Positions 7,976 to 17,389 of a stretch of DNA of 64,000 nucleotides are shown here, one piece after another (the first letter of the stretch is position 1; each line of letters opens with the position of its first letter). The stretch covers positions 992,001 through 1,056,000 of the forward strand of contig NZ_LT670819.1 in NCBI RefSeq assembly GCF_900129855.1, written 5' to 3'. The notes below the pieces were generated by a model. It made no database searches. It had not been told where the DNA came from and was given only the letters and a program-made list of their open reading frames with translations. This DNA comes from Streptomyces sp. 3214.6 (GTDB lineage: Bacteria > Actinomycetota > Actinomycetes > Streptomycetales > Streptomycetaceae). Made by a program: the position numbers and the translations under genes.

Positions 7976-8764
7976 ATGAGCGCCACTGACAAGGCGGAGG
8001 CCAAGCCGCCCATGCGGGACGCCCTGGTCGCGGCGGCCTTCCGGCTGTTCCTGGAGCGGGGCTACGAGCAGACCACCGTCGACGACATCGTGGCGCTCGC
8101 GGAAGTCGGCCGACGGTCGTTCTTCCGTTACTTCCCCTCCAAGGAGGACGTGGTCTTCCCGGACCACGAGCGGTGCCTGGCCGACATGACCGCGTTCCTC
8201 GCCGCGAGCGAGAGGGAGCACGAGCCGGTGCGCCGCGTCTGCGACGCGGCCCGGCTGGTGCTGCTGATGTACGCGGAGAACCCCTCCTTCTCGGTGCAGC
8301 GCTACCGGCTCACCAAGCGGGTGCCGGGGCTGCGCGCATACGAGCTGTCGGTGGTGTGGCGCTATGAGCGCGCCCTCGCCGAGTATCTGCGGGGCCGCTT
8401 CACCGGCCGGCCCGACGGCAATCTCCGCGCCGACGTGATCGCGGCCGCGGTGGTCGCCGCCCACAACAACGCCCTGCGTTCCTGGCTGCGTTCGGACGGC
8501 CGGGGCGATGCGAGCGCGACCGTGGACCACGCACTGGGATATGTACAGGCGGCGTTCGGCACGCCCCGGGAAGCCCCGGCCGCCCCCACCCCTGCGGCCG
8601 CTTCGGCCGCTGCGACTGCTCCGACTGCTCCGGCGCCTGCCGCCGACGAACGGCCGACGGACGAGGACGTCGTCGTGGTGGTCGCGCGGCGCGGGGCACC
8701 TCTGTGGCGGGTGGTGAAGGAGATCGAGACCACGCTCGGCCGGGACCGAATCCCGCCAGAATAA
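7976..8764 (+). CDS. TetR family transcriptional regulator
   Basis: A 262-residue protein with an N-terminal TetR helix-turn-helix (about residues 14-62; TVDDIVALAEVGRRSFFRYF). A ligand-binding helical domain spans about 70-200. An unusual Ala/Pro-rich linker (about 200-230) then leads to a short extra C-terminal segment. TetR proteins usually repress themselves and neighbouring genes and release DNA on binding a small ligand. Operator-like palindromes lie directly upstream of this gene and of the following one, which supports autoregulation and control of the OB-fold protein gene. The ligand is unknown; an acyl-CoA or related thioester is a guess from the neighbour's family. Confidence 0.88.
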   Translation: MSATDKAEAKPPMRDALVAAAFRLFLERGYEQTTVDDIVALAEVGRRSFFRYFPSKEDVVFPDHERCLADMTAFLAASEREHEPVRRVCDAARLVLLMYAENPSFSVQRYRLTKRVPGLRAYELSVVWRYERALAEYLRGRFTGRPDGNLRADVIAAAVVAAHNNALRSWLRSDGRGDASATVDHALGYVQAAFGTPREAPAAPTPAAASAAATAPTAPAPAADERPTDEDVVVVVARRGAPLWRVVKEIETTLGRDRIPPE

Positions 8765-8778
8765 GGGTACGCAGTGCC

Positions 8779-8807
8779 TTTACGCTTGGCACTGAGTGCC
8801 ATACGCT
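8779..8807 (+). promoter_or_regulatory. Promoter with TetR operator in the -35/-10 spacer
   Basis: TTTACG at 8779-8784 and TACGCT at 8802-8807 are exactly 17 bases apart, and the perfect palindrome TGGCACTGAGTGCCA (8787-8801) fills the spacer. It shares the GGCACT/AGTGCC core with the operator upstream of the TetR gene. A bound repressor here would block RNA polymerase directly. Confidence 0.62.
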
Positions 8808-8900
8808 GTGGGCGTGCACGGTGGCACGGTGAACCGGGCACGTGCGTGCACGGGTGAGCCGCGCACGTGGATTCCGGCCGAGTGCAGGGAGTTGACCCGC

Positions 8901-9317
8901 GTGTACCACTACCACTCAGGAAACGCCGTTCAGCAGGCCGCCGGCTCCTCGGCGGGCGTCCTCGACCGCGCGAACGCCGACGGCGACACCATCCTCTTCC
9001 AGCGCTGCACCTGGTGCGGCACCGCCATGTACCACCGGCTGCTCTGCCCGTCGTGCCAGGGCAGCGACCTGCGCACCGAGCGCAGCGAGGGCACCGGCAC
9101 GGTCCGCCACGCCACCGTGGTGCACCGCAACACCCCCGCCGCACGCAATGTGTCCCTGGTCGAGATGGCCGAGGGGTTCGTCGTCCGCGGCCGGGTCATG
9201 GGCCCGCTCATCGGCATCCACAGCGGCGACCGCGTCCGCCTGTCCACGGTCAAGGACCCGGTACGGGGCGAACCGGTCTTCCAACTCCTCGACGAGCCGT
9301 ACCGGGCCTGGCACTAG
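8901..9317 (+). CDS. Zn-ribbon/OB-fold (DUF35-type) protein
   Basis: A 138-residue protein with an N-terminal zinc ribbon of two CxxC knuckles (CTWCGTAMYHRLLCPSC, about residues 37-53) followed by an OB-fold (about 60-135). Members often act as acyl-CoA-binding partners of thiolases or related lipid enzymes, but no thiolase is nearby here. The GTG at 8901 is chosen for its AGGGAG site nine bases upstream. GTGs at 8814 and 8829 are in frame; the 8814 codon lies only seven bases after the candidate -10, so a leaderless longer form is possible. Control by the adjacent TetR protein is likely. Its TAG stop overlaps the stop of the converging gene. Confidence 0.8.
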   Translation: MYHYHSGNAVQQAAGSSAGVLDRANADGDTILFQRCTWCGTAMYHRLLCPSCQGSDLRTERSEGTGTVRHATVVHRNTPAARNVSLVEMAEGFVVRGRVMGPLIGIHSGDRVRLSTVKDPVRGEPVFQLLDEPYRAWH

Positions 9318-10672
9318 GACGCCCCGTCCACCGGGCCGAGGGCCGGCAGCAGGTCGCCGACGCGTACCGGCCGTCCTGTGTCGAAGCACTGGTTCGCGGC
9401 GAGCCCCACGGCGAGGGCGAGCGCGCCGTCGCGTTCGGTGGCGGTGCTCCCGGCCCCGGCCGTGCTGCCGGTGTTCGGGGACGCCGCGGGTCCGAACAGC
9501 GCGTCCAGCATCCGGGTGTCTCCACCGCCGTGCGCCTCGTGCCGGGCCGTGACCGGGATGTCGACCGGCGGCCGCCACAGCGGGCGCAGCGTCAGCCGGA
9601 CTGCGCCCGCGTGCTCGGCCGCCGTGTCTCCGTGCAGCGCGCCGCTGCCGGAGGTGATACGAGTGCGGGGCGGCTGCCAGCGGCTCTCCTCGACCTCCAG
9701 CTCCAGGCGTCCGGCGCTGCCGTTGACCATCACCCGGTAGCCCTCCCACGGGGAGTAGGCGGTGAGGTGGTACGTCATCGTCGCGCCCCGCGTGTAGCGC
9801 ACCAGGACCGCCATGTCGTCCTCGATGGTTACGGGCCCGCCGAAGACGTTGCGGTCGCGGTGGTAGCCGTCGTCCCGCTCCGCGTCGAGGTACAGCGCCC
9901 GTAGGGTGTCGTCGGCCGCGAGGTCCAGCGCGAACGGGTCGTCGGCGGCCTCCTCGGCGCCGTGGGCACGGTCGTACGCGCGGCGCAGACCGTGCCGGGC
10001 GCCGGCCTCGGGGCCGTAGAAGGCGAGCCGGCCATAGCCGAAGACCTCGTCCGGTTCGTCGGCGAGCCACCAGTTGACCAGGTCGAAGTGGTGGCCGGCC
10101 TTGTGCACCATCAGTCCGCCGCTGTGCCGCTTCTCGCGGTGCCAGCGGCGGAAGTAGTCCGCGCCGTGCCGGGTGTCGAGCAGCCACTCGAAGTGGACGG
10201 AGAGGATCTCCCCGACCGCGCCCTCGGCGAGCAGCTCGCGCACCCGCTCGTGCACCGGGTTGAAGCGGTAGTTGAAGGCGACGGTGAGGGAGTTGCCGGT
10301 CTCGCGGACGGTGTCGAGGATGCGGGCGCAGCGGACCGCGTCGACGGTCATCGGCTTCTCGGTGACCACACGGCAGCCCGCCTTCAGCGCGGGCACGATG
10401 TAGCGGTCGTGCGCGGCGTCCACGGTGGTGACGACGACCTGGTCGACGTCCTCCTCGGCGAGCAGCTCGGCGAAGCGGTCCGGGTCCCACTCCGCGGCGG
10501 GCGGGGCGCCCGCCCGGGCCAGCAGCCGGTTGTGGAAGGCCATGCGGGTGGGGCTGGGATCGCAGAGGGCGACGACGCGGTGGCCGGGCCGGGCGGCGAG
10601 ATCCCGGGTGAAGGTCTGGGCGCGGTGTCCGGTGCCGACGACTGCCGTGCGGCGGTGGGGAGTTCGGCTCAT
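9314..10672 (-). CDS. Gfo/Idh/MocA family oxidoreductase
   Basis: A 452-residue NAD(P)-dependent sugar or cyclitol dehydrogenase-like protein. The N-terminal Rossmann domain starts with TAVVGTGHRAQTFTRDLA and carries the family motif VVTEKPMT. The C-terminal domain is the mixed-sheet GFO_IDH_MocA_C fold (WREKRHSGGLMVHKAGHHFD-like region, histidine-rich active site). The ATG at 10672 begins right at the conserved domain; upstream in-frame codons add an Arg-rich extension without support. The substrate is unknown. The gene converges on the OB-fold gene with overlapping stop codons and diverges from the hydrolase gene. Confidence 0.85.
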   Translation of the reverse strand: MSRTPHRRTAVVGTGHRAQTFTRDLAARPGHRVVALCDPSPTRMAFHNRLLARAGAPPAAEWDPDRFAELLAEEDVDQVVVTTVDAAHDRYIVPALKAGCRVVTEKPMTVDAVRCARILDTVRETGNSLTVAFNYRFNPVHERVRELLAEGAVGEILSVHFEWLLDTRHGADYFRRWHREKRHSGGLMVHKAGHHFDLVNWWLADEPDEVFGYGRLAFYGPEAGARHGLRRAYDRAHGAEEAADDPFALDLAADDTLRALYLDAERDDGYHRDRNVFGGPVTIEDDMAVLVRYTRGATMTYHLTAYSPWEGYRVMVNGSAGRLELEVEESRWQPPRTRITSGSGALHGDTAAEHAGAVRLTLRPLWRPPVDIPVTARHEAHGGGDTRMLDALFGPAASPNTGSTAGAGSTATERDGALALAVGLAANQCFDTGRPVRVGDLLPALGPVDGAS

Positions 10673-10851
10673 GCAGGGGGCCTTTCCCCGGGGTCGTGCG
10701 CGCAGTCGTCCTGCTGGCCGGTTTTCTCTGCCCCTGAGGGCAGAGTCCGTCGGCACAGGCAACCCACAGGGATCGTACCGCTTCCTTCGGGACGTGAGGG
10801 GCTCCCGGTCCGGACGGGGCCCCCGCGCTCCGAGTGTTGAGGAGTGGACCC

Positions 10852-13641
10852 TTGATCCGTGCCCGGCGCATAGGTGTCACCGCCGTGGCCGCAATCGCGG
10901 CCCTGGCGGGAACACCGGGACTGGCACAAGCCCAACAACCATCCGAGACAAGACCGTTGACCTCGTCCACCGACAGCGGGCTGCCGGAGGGGTGGCGGAT
11001 CGGCGGGCAGGGCGCCGCACGCGAGCTGATATGGCGCTCGCCCACGCCCGTGCCCTTCGGTGACGCCCGCGTGGAGTTCCACGCGGGCGACCGACTGCTC
11101 GGCGTACCGAAGGCGGCGAAGGACGGCCGCACGTTCCGGCTCTCCCTCGACGAGGCCGGCGACACCCCCCTGAAGGACCTTCAGGTCCTCGCGAGCGGAC
11201 GCCGGCTGGACGCACCCGCCGACAACTCCGCTGCGGCCGAACGGCGTTCACTCGCCGCCGGACAGCCCCCGGCCCGGACTCCCGCTCCGGCTCCGGCTCC
11301 GGCTCCGGCCAACTCCGTCGACCCGGGCAAGCCGGGCTCGTACCGCACGGTCAGCGGCGAGTACAACCTCGCCCCGTTGAAGCTGCCCGGCTACGCCCAG
11401 CCGATCGAGATGCAGGCGGTCGTCGTCGCGCCGAGGGGCGCCACCGGCAAGCGGCCGCTCGCGCTCTTCCTGCACGGCCGGCACACCACCTGCTACACGC
11501 CCGGCAGCGACGACCTCGACATCTCCTGGCCCTGCCCGGCGGGCATGAAGTCGGTTCCCAGCTACAAGGGTTACCTGCAGGACCAGCAGCTGCTGGCCTC
11601 GCAGGGCTATGTGACGGTGTCGATCTCGGCGAACGGCATCAACGGCCAGGACGCACAGGCCGAGGACGCCGGCGCGCAGGCCCGTTCCTCGCTGGTGCGG
11701 CAGCACCTGGCCAAGTGGGCCGACTGGGCCGCGCACCCGGCCACCGCCCCGGCGGCGGTGCCCGACGCGACGAAGGCCGATCTCTCCCGCGTCCTGCTGG
11801 TCGGCCACTCGCGCGGCGGCGAGGGCGTCAACCGGGCCGCCATGGACAGCCTCTACCCGGCGCCCGCCGCCGAGGACGGCTATCACGGTCCGGTCCGCTG
11901 GAAGATCCGCGGCACCGTCCTCATCGGACCGACGATCTTCGGCCAGAATCCGGTCGCCGACGTCCCGTCCGCGACGATCCTGCCCGGCTGCGACGGCGAC
12001 GTCGCCGACCTCGAGGGCGAGACGTACCTCGACGGCACGCGCGGCGTCAGCAACGGCACCGCCCTGCACAGCGCCGTGTACGTGGTCGGCGCCAACCACA
12101 ACTTCTTCAACACGGAGTGGACGCCCGGCAAGGCCGTGGCGCCCTCCTTCGACGACTTCTCCGAGGACCCCGAGCAGACCGACCCGGTGTGCTCCAACGG
12201 CGCCCCGACCCGGCTGACCGCCGACCAGCAGCACCAGGCCGGCGCCACCTACATAGCCGCCGCGGCCCGGCTGTTCGTGGGCGGTGACGACCGGGTGCGC
12301 CCGCTGCTCGACGGCACGGGGGTGCGCGCCCCCTCCGCCGACCCGGCCCGCGTCCTGACGCACGCGGTCGGCGCCCGTCGCACGGGTGGTTTCATGCCCG
12401 ACGGCTCGGTCAAGGTGACCGGCGGCCGGGTGTGCTGGGCGGACCCCGACCCGGCCAAGGCGTGTCTGGGCGAGGACGCCACGGGGATGTCCCCGCACTT
12501 CGGTTGGTGGGATCTGGAGAAGGACTCCGGCAAGAGCGCGATCGCGCTGAACTGGTCGGCGCCGGGCACCCCGGCGAAGATCACGTCCACCGCTCCCGTC
12601 TCGCTCGCCGGCGCCAAGAGCCTGGCGCTGCGCGTGTTCGTACCGCCGAACACCACCGGCACCGCACTGGATGTGGCCGTCACCGACTCCGCCGGCAAGC
12701 GCGCCGCCCTCGGCCGCATCACGGCCGACGGGCTGCCGGGCTCCGGCCGCACCGCTTCCTACTGGGCTCGCGAACTGCGCGTCCCGCTGACGGCCGCCAC
12801 CCGCGCCGGGCTCGACCTCAGGCACATCAGGTCCCTTGAGCTGACTCCGCGTTCGGGTTCCGGGCAGGCGTGGTTCATGGACGCCTGGGGCTGGGCGCCC
12901 GGCACTCCTGCGGTGAAGGCCGCCGCGCTGCCGCGCGTCGACATCGGCCGGATCACGGTCAAGGAGGGCGACTCCGGCACCCGCACCTACCACATCCCGG
13001 TCCAGGTGTCCGGACACGGCAGCGGCACCGCCCGCTTCTACGTCGTCGACCCGGCGACCGGCGAACCCACGGAGAAGCTGGTCACCGTCCGGCCCGGCAG
13101 CTCCCCGATCGACCTGCCGGTCGAGGTGAAGGGCGACACGCGCTTCGGCTACGACCAGCAGACCGACCTTCTCGTGAAGGCCGTGCGCGGTGCGGTCGTC
13201 GGCTCCTACCGGGGCGGCGTCACGGCGCTGAACGACGACCCCGCGCCCGAGGTCACCCTGACCCCGGTCGTGGACAAGGTGACCGAGGGCGAGACGCTGA
13301 GCTGGCGGATCTCGCTGTCGGAGCCCGTCGACGTGTACTTCTTGCAGCCGATCCGGGTGCTCCCGGTCACCGAGGGCGCCGAGCTGTCCACCAAGGACGT
13401 GGACGCGCAGTGGCTGATGGACTACTCCGGTGACCTGCCCGACCCGGAGCGCCCGCTGTCCCAGGCGAACCTGTGGGTGTGGATGGGGCTCCCGGCAGGA
13501 ACCACCACCACCGAATTCACCGTGCCGACGGTGCGGGACCAGCTGGCCGAGCCGGTCGAGTCGCTGCGGCTGGCGCTGACGGGCGACAACGCCCAGCCGC
13601 TGCCCCCGATCCTGACGGGGACGGTGACCGACGCGTCGTAA
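10852..13641 (+). CDS. Large secreted alpha/beta hydrolase with Calx-beta-like C-terminal domains
   Basis: A 929-residue exported protein. The TTG at 10852 is chosen because GAGGAG lies seven bases upstream and the product then begins with a clean signal peptide ending near ALA-type residues (GLAQAQ). After an N-terminal domain and an Ala/Pro linker, an alpha/beta-hydrolase core carries the nucleophile elbow GHSRGGEG (about residue 318) and a candidate catalytic His in VVGANHNFF (about 415). The C-terminal third has beta-rich repeats with ITVKEGDSGTRTY and KVTEGETLSWRIS, resembling Calx-beta or fibronectin-like modules. It is probably an extracellular esterase or lipase; the substrate is unknown. 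Confidence 0.78.
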   Translation: MIRARRIGVTAVAAIAALAGTPGLAQAQQPSETRPLTSSTDSGLPEGWRIGGQGAARELIWRSPTPVPFGDARVEFHAGDRLLGVPKAAKDGRTFRLSLDEAGDTPLKDLQVLASGRRLDAPADNSAAAERRSLAAGQPPARTPAPAPAPAPANSVDPGKPGSYRTVSGEYNLAPLKLPGYAQPIEMQAVVVAPRGATGKRPLALFLHGRHTTCYTPGSDDLDISWPCPAGMKSVPSYKGYLQDQQLLASQGYVTVSISANGINGQDAQAEDAGAQARSSLVRQHLAKWADWAAHPATAPAAVPDATKADLSRVLLVGHSRGGEGVNRAAMDSLYPAPAAEDGYHGPVRWKIRGTVLIGPTIFGQNPVADVPSATILPGCDGDVADLEGETYLDGTRGVSNGTALHSAVYVVGANHNFFNTEWTPGKAVAPSFDDFSEDPEQTDPVCSNGAPTRLTADQQHQAGATYIAAAARLFVGGDDRVRPLLDGTGVRAPSADPARVLTHAVGARRTGGFMPDGSVKVTGGRVCWADPDPAKACLGEDATGMSPHFGWWDLEKDSGKSAIALNWSAPGTPAKITSTAPVSLAGAKSLALRVFVPPNTTGTALDVAVTDSAGKRAALGRITADGLPGSGRTASYWARELRVPLTAATRAGLDLRHIRSLELTPRSGSGQAWFMDAWGWAPGTPAVKAAALPRVDIGRITVKEGDSGTRTYHIPVQVSGHGSGTARFYVVDPATGEPTEKLVTVRPGSSPIDLPVEVKGDTRFGYDQQTDLLVKAVRGAVVGSYRGGVTALNDDPAPEVTLTPVVDKVTEGETLSWRISLSEPVDVYFLQPIRVLPVTEGAELSTKDVDAQWLMDYSGDLPDPERPLSQANLWVWMGLPAGTTTTEFTVPTVRDQLAEPVESLRLALTGDNAQPLPPILTGTVTDAS

Positions 13642-13655
13642 GCCGCGCTGATCAG

Positions 13656-13691
13656 TCAGGGGGCGTGGACCGAGCGGTCCACGCCCCCTGA
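13656..13691. terminator. Bidirectional hairpin terminator
   Basis: A perfect 16-bp stem (13656-13671 with 13676-13691, TCAGGGGGCGTGGACC on the left) with a GAGC loop lies between the converging hydrolase and F420-type oxidoreductase genes and can serve both. Confidence 0.85.
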
Positions 13692-13713
13692 CCTGTTCCC
13701 GGCGTCCGATCGC

Positions 13714-14094
13714 TCACAGGGTCACGCGGATCCCGACCGTGCCGTCGAGCCCTCGCCGCAGCCGGCTGCCCAGGAGCGTCAGGCGCCCCAGGATCCCGTA
13801 CTTGCGCGCGAGCAGCGTGCGGTAGCGGGCGGTGGTCTGTGCGTCGCAGATCTCGGCGGTGGCCGGGACCTGCTCGCCCGTCGGCCTGCCGCGTACGTCG
13901 CAGGGGCCGACGAGGACGTCGCCGCGGGCCCGGATGCGCTTGACCTTCCAGGCGTCGGCGGCCGACCAGGCCCCGAGGGCGTCCCCGTCGCGCACCACCC
14001 AGACGGGGGTCGCGACCCCCGTCCCGTTCTTCCGATAGCTGGTGATCAGCAGGTACTTGCCCGCCCCGAGCCGATCGAGCGCCGTGTCATCCAT
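13714..14094 (-). CDS. PPOX-class F420-dependent oxidoreductase-like protein
   Basis: A 126-residue single-domain protein with the split-barrel flavin/F420-binding fold. LLITSYRKNGTGVATPVWVV and AWSAADAWKVKRIRARGDV are typical of PPOX-class F420H2-dependent enzymes of actinobacteria. Such enzymes reduce biliverdin, quinones or other conjugated compounds. The ATG at 14094 gives a normal family length. It stands alone between two terminators, so it is probably monocistronic. Confidence 0.82.
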   Translation of the reverse strand: MDDTALDRLGAGKYLLITSYRKNGTGVATPVWVVRDGDALGAWSAADAWKVKRIRARGDVLVGPCDVRGRPTGEQVPATAEICDAQTTARYRTLLARKYGILGRLTLLGSRLRRGLDGTVGIRVTL

Positions 14095-14194
14095 TCCCGC
14101 AGTCTAGGCACCCGGCGCTCTGGGCGTGCGTGTCCATGACCACCGCGGCGGTCGCAGCTCGTGGTCGGGCCGGAACCGCCGCAGCTGACGTGCT

Positions 14195-14214
14195 CCTCGG
14201 GCTGAAGCCCGAGG
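14195..14214 (-). terminator. Hairpin terminator of the aminotransferase gene
   Basis: A perfect 9-bp stem (CCTCGGGCT with AGCCCGAGG) with a two-base centre lies 20 bases past the stop codon of the minus-strand aminotransferase gene. Confidence 0.6.
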
Positions 14215-14233
14215 GTCCTGGCCCGCTCGCGAC

Positions 14234-15412
14234 TCAGCGCACGGCCCGCGCCATCCGTCGTACGCCCTCGGTGAGGATCTCCGGCGAGGTGGCCAGATTC
14301 AGGCGTACGTGCCCGGCTCCGCCCGTGCCGAAGTCCGGCCCGGAACTGAGCGCCACCCGGCCTCGCTCCAGGAACACCGAGGCCGGATCGTCCCCCAGGC
14401 CCAGCGCCCGGCAGTCGAGCCAGGCGAGGTAGGTGCCCTCGCCGGGCCGGTGCACGACACCGGGGAGATGCTCGGCCAGGAGGGCCGCGAGCAGGCGTCG
14501 GTTCTCGTCCAGGCCGGCCAGCAGGGCGTCCAGCCAGTCCGTTCCCTCGCGCAGCGCGGCGGTGTGGGCGAGCACGCCGACATGGCTCGGCCCGTGACCG
14601 ACCTCCTCGGGCAGCAGGGCCAGGTCGGCCGCCGCCTCGGGGCCCGCGACGGCCAGGGCCGCCTTGAGCCCGGCCAGGTTCCACCCCTTGGACGCCGACA
14701 TCAGCGACAGTCCGCTCTCCGCGCCGGGGACGGCGAGGTAGGGCACGAAGTCGACGCCGGGGGCGGTGAGCGGGGCGTGGATCTCGTCGGCGACGACCCG
14801 GACGCCGTACCGCCCGGCGAGCTCGGCGACGGCGGACAGCTCGCGGGCCGTGTGCACGGTGCCGGTGGGGTTGTGCGGGCTGCACAGCAGATGCGCCGCG
14901 CGTCCGCCTCCCGCGACCGCCCGCCGGTACGCCTCTTCCAGCACGTCGAGGTCGAGCCGCCCGTCATCGTCGAGGGGCGCCTCGGCGATCCGCCGGTCCA
15001 TGTGCTCGACGAACTGGAAGAACGGCGGATACACCGGCGGGTTGACGACCACCGGATCACCGGGCCCGGTCACCAGCTTCAGCATCTCGACGACGCCCAG
15101 CATCACATCGGGCACGATCGCCGTCCGCTCGACGGCGAGCCCGTCCCAGCCCCATCGCTTCGCGGCGAACCCGGCCAGCGCCTCGGCGTAGGCCGTGCCC
15201 GCCGGATAACCGGTGTCGCCGTGCGCGAGGGCCTCCGTCACCGCGCGGACGACCGGCTCGGCGAGGGGTACGTCCATCTCCGCGACCCACAACGGCAGGA
15301 CGTCGGCCGGATGGGTACGCCACTTCATGCTCGTACGACATCGCAGCCGGTCGAGGGTGAGGGCGTGCAAAGGGTTCGGCGCACGGGGCGTCTCGTGCGG
15401 GATGCTGGTCAT
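14234..15412 (-). CDS. MalY/PatB-type PLP-dependent aminotransferase / C-S lyase
   Basis: A 392-residue fold-type I PLP enzyme. The N terminus has [10 protein letters not shown], typical of MalY/PatB cystathionine beta-lyases. The PLP lysine lies in [14 protein letters not shown], the cofactor-binding segment is [11 protein letters not shown] with [10 protein letters not shown], and the C-terminal arginine motif is HVRLNLATS. It likely acts as a C-S lyase on cystathionine or cysteine conjugates, or as a transaminase. The ATG at 15412 has almost no ribosome site. A TATCTT box lies seven bases upstream, so a leaderless transcript is possible. Only 25 bases separate it from the divergent DUF3800 gene. 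Confidence 0.87.
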   Translation of the reverse strand: MTSIPHETPRAPNPLHALTLDRLRCRTSMKWRTHPADVLPLWVAEMDVPLAEPVVRAVTEALAHGDTGYPAGTAYAEALAGFAAKRWGWDGLAVERTAIVPDVMLGVVEMLKLVTGPGDPVVVNPPVYPPFFQFVEHMDRRIAEAPLDDDGRLDLDVLEEAYRRAVAGGGRAAHLLCSPHNPTGTVHTARELSAVAELAGRYGVRVVADEIHAPLTAPGVDFVPYLAVPGAESGLSLMSASKGWNLAGLKAALAVAGPEAAADLALLPEEVGHGPSHVGVLAHTAALREGTDWLDALLAGLDENRRLLAALLAEHLPGVVHRPGEGTYLAWLDCRALGLGDDPASVFLERGRVALSSGPDFGTGGAGHVRLNLATSPEILTEGVRRMARAVR

Positions 15413-15437
15413 GGGGCACAAGATAGGGGGCAGTGGT

Positions 15438-16472
15438 ATGACCTGGGATCAGGTGAACGGGACAATCGTGGCCGACGCCGCCGGACTCCTGGAGATCGCC
15501 TGCGACGAGTCGGGTTCGGACGGCGAGAATCTCACCGGCGGAAACACGGACGTGTTCGCCCATGCCAGTGTGCGGCTGTCGGTCGATTCCGCCGCCGGGC
15601 ATGTGCGGGAGATCCGCGACCGGATCCGCTCGCCCGCCGAGGAGTACAAGGCGAACCATCTGCTCCGGGAGAAACACCGGGCCGTCCTGGAATGGCTGCT
15701 CTCCACGTCCGGCCCGCTGTACGGGCACGCCCATGTGCACCTCGTCGAGAAGGCCTTCTTCGTCGTGGACCGGGCCGTCGACCTGCTGCTGGGCGCCCCG
15801 GACGCGGCCGCTTCCCTCTTCCGGGAGGGGCGGCGGACCTTCACGGACGCGGAGTGGCGGCAATTCCTGGAGGCCGCCAACCAATTGCTGCGCGTGCGCC
15901 ACGAAGGCGAACCGGACGCACCCGTCGAGGAGTTCTTCCGCACGGTCGAGGAACTGCGGCAGCGATATGCGGGGACACCGGCGGCGGACACGCTCTCCCG
16001 GCTCTCGCAGGAACGCTCCCGCGCCTTTTCCTACCGTGCCCGAATTCGGGACGGGCCGTTCGTCCTCACCCCGGTCCTCAATCCCCTTCTCCCCTCCATC
16101 CTGCACACGGCCGCGCACTGGAGCGACGCAGGACGTCCGGTCCGGCTCGCGCACGACCGGCAGAACATGCTCACCCCGGAGCGCATCGCCTGGATCGAGG
16201 ACGCGGCCCGGAAGCGGGGCATCCGGCTCGCCGGGCTGCGGCTGGTCGTCTCGCGGCTCGACGCCCGGGTGCAGCTCGCCGACTTCCTCGCCGGCATCGC
16301 CCGCAGGATCGCCTCGGACGAACTCAATGGCCACGGCGACCCTGTGCTCACCGCGCTGCTGCGTCCCTACACCGGCACGGCGGCCGTGTGGGGCGACGAA
16401 AGGAGCTGGGCGCGGCTCGGCCCCACCCGGGAATCGGGGGGACGGTCGGCGCCGGTCGACTCGGCTGTCTAG
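15438..16472 (+). CDS. DUF3800-like protein
   Basis: A 344-residue soluble protein. The N terminus carries ACDESGSDG, like the DESG signature of DUF3800 proteins, which have an RNase H-like core. The C terminus has VQLADFLAG (about residues 277-285), matching the second conserved acidic position of that family. A central helical region is specific to this protein. DUF3800 proteins have no settled biochemical role but are often found with defence or mobile genes. The ATG at 15438 follows an AGGGGG site. No defence partner is visible here. A 19-base-loop inverted repeat (16453-16460 with 16480-16487) spans the stop codon. Confidence 0.66.
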   Translation: MTWDQVNGTIVADAAGLLEIACDESGSDGENLTGGNTDVFAHASVRLSVDSAAGHVREIRDRIRSPAEEYKANHLLREKHRAVLEWLLSTSGPLYGHAHVHLVEKAFFVVDRAVDLLLGAPDAAASLFREGRRTFTDAEWRQFLEAANQLLRVRHEGEPDAPVEEFFRTVEELRQRYAGTPAADTLSRLSQERSRAFSYRARIRDGPFVLTPVLNPLLPSILHTAAHWSDAGRPVRLAHDRQNMLTPERIAWIEDAARKRGIRLAGLRLVVSRLDARVQLADFLAGIARRIASDELNGHGDPVLTALLRPYTGTAAVWGDERSWARLGPTRESGGRSAPVDSAV

Positions 16473-16496
16473 ATTGCTTGTCGACCGAGCACGTCG

Positions 16497-16530
16497 CCCT
16501 TCCTCCGCCTCCCTTCCTCCGCCTCCCTTC
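16497..16530. repeat. Tandem 14-bp pyrimidine-rich repeat in a leader
   Basis: Two direct copies of CCCTTCCTCCGCCT (16497-16510 and 16511-16524) and a partial third copy end one base before the AGGAG site of the methyltransferase gene. The strand is almost purely C and T, so it may keep the leader unstructured. Confidence 0.6.
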
Positions 16531-16543
16531 AGGAGCCCCTGCC

Positions 16544-17377
16544 ATGCCCGAGAACGCGCCGGCCGTCGACGTGGCGGCACCGTCGCCGTACACGCGCATC
16601 AGCACCCAGCAGCCGCACACCGCCCGTATCTGGAACTACTGGCTGGGCGGCAGGGACAACTACGAGGTGGACCGGGCGGCCGGTGACCGGATCCGGGAGT
16701 TACATCCGGGCATCAGCGAGTACGCCCGCGCCGACCGGCTCTTCCTGGGCCGCGCGGTGGAGCACCTGGTGACCGAGGCGGGGATCCGCCAGTTCCTCGA
16801 CATCGGCACCGGTCTGCCCACCGCCGACAACACGCACGAGGTCGCTCAGCGCCTCGCCCCGGAGTCCCGGGTCGTCTACGTCGACAACGACCCGCTGGTC
16901 CTGGCGCACGCCCGCGCCCTGCTCACCAGCACGCCCGAGGGCCGCACCGACTATCTCGACGAGGATCTGCGCAACGTGGACGCGATCCTCGAACACGCCG
17001 CCAGGACACTGGACTTCAGCGAGCCCGTCGCCCTGATCCTGCTCAGCGTGGTCATCTTCATCGGCGACGAGGAGGACCCGTACGCTCTGGTGCGGCGGCT
17101 GGTCGACCGTCTGCCGTCGGGCAGCCTGCTGGCGCTGTCGCACACCGTGACCATCCCGGCGATGCCCGAGGTGGACGAGGCGGTGCGGTTCTGGAACGAG
17201 CACGGCACGCCCAGGCTGACCCAGCGCACGCCCGCGGACGTGGCCCGCTTCTTCGAGGGCCTGGATCTGCTGGAACCGGGCGTGGTGTCGTGCTCGCGCT
17301 GGCGTCCGGAGGGCACCGGGGACGGGGGCGAGCCGGAGGAGGTCGCGATGTTCGGCGGGGTGGCACGTAAACACTGA
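16544..17377 (+). CDS. SAM-dependent methyltransferase, DUF574 family, with TTA codon
   Basis: A 277-residue protein of the Streptomyces-rich DUF574 (methyltransf_19) family. Early hallmarks are ARIWNYWLGGRDNYEVDR, then the SAM-binding motif FLDIGTGLPTADNTHEVA and the acidic loop VVYVDNDPLVLAHARALL. Members are plentiful in Streptomyces, usually of unknown substrate. The ATG at 16544 is set by AGGAG at 16531-16535. Residue 53 is encoded by TTA (16700-16702), a codon read by the bldA tRNA, so translation may be tied to development. The gene follows the DUF3800 gene on the same strand but has its own leader. Confidence 0.86.
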   Translation: MPENAPAVDVAAPSPYTRISTQQPHTARIWNYWLGGRDNYEVDRAAGDRIRELHPGISEYARADRLFLGRAVEHLVTEAGIRQFLDIGTGLPTADNTHEVAQRLAPESRVVYVDNDPLVLAHARALLTSTPEGRTDYLDEDLRNVDAILEHAARTLDFSEPVALILLSVVIFIGDEEDPYALVRRLVDRLPSGSLLALSHTVTIPAMPEVDEAVRFWNEHGTPRLTQRTPADVARFFEGLDLLEPGVVSCSRWRPEGTGDGGEPEEVAMFGGVARKH

Positions 17378-17389
17378 GGCCCGGCACGC

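Noticed and set aside
15438..16472. DUF3800 protein as part of a defence island
   Set aside because: Neighbours are an aminotransferase and a DUF574 methyltransferase of the metabolic type; no restriction, toxin or phage gene is adjacent.
14309..16543. Plus-strand frame that would extend the DUF574 methyltransferase by over 700 residues
   Set aside because: It runs antisense to the aminotransferase and out of frame through the DUF3800 gene. The AGGAG site and family start fix the true start at 16544.
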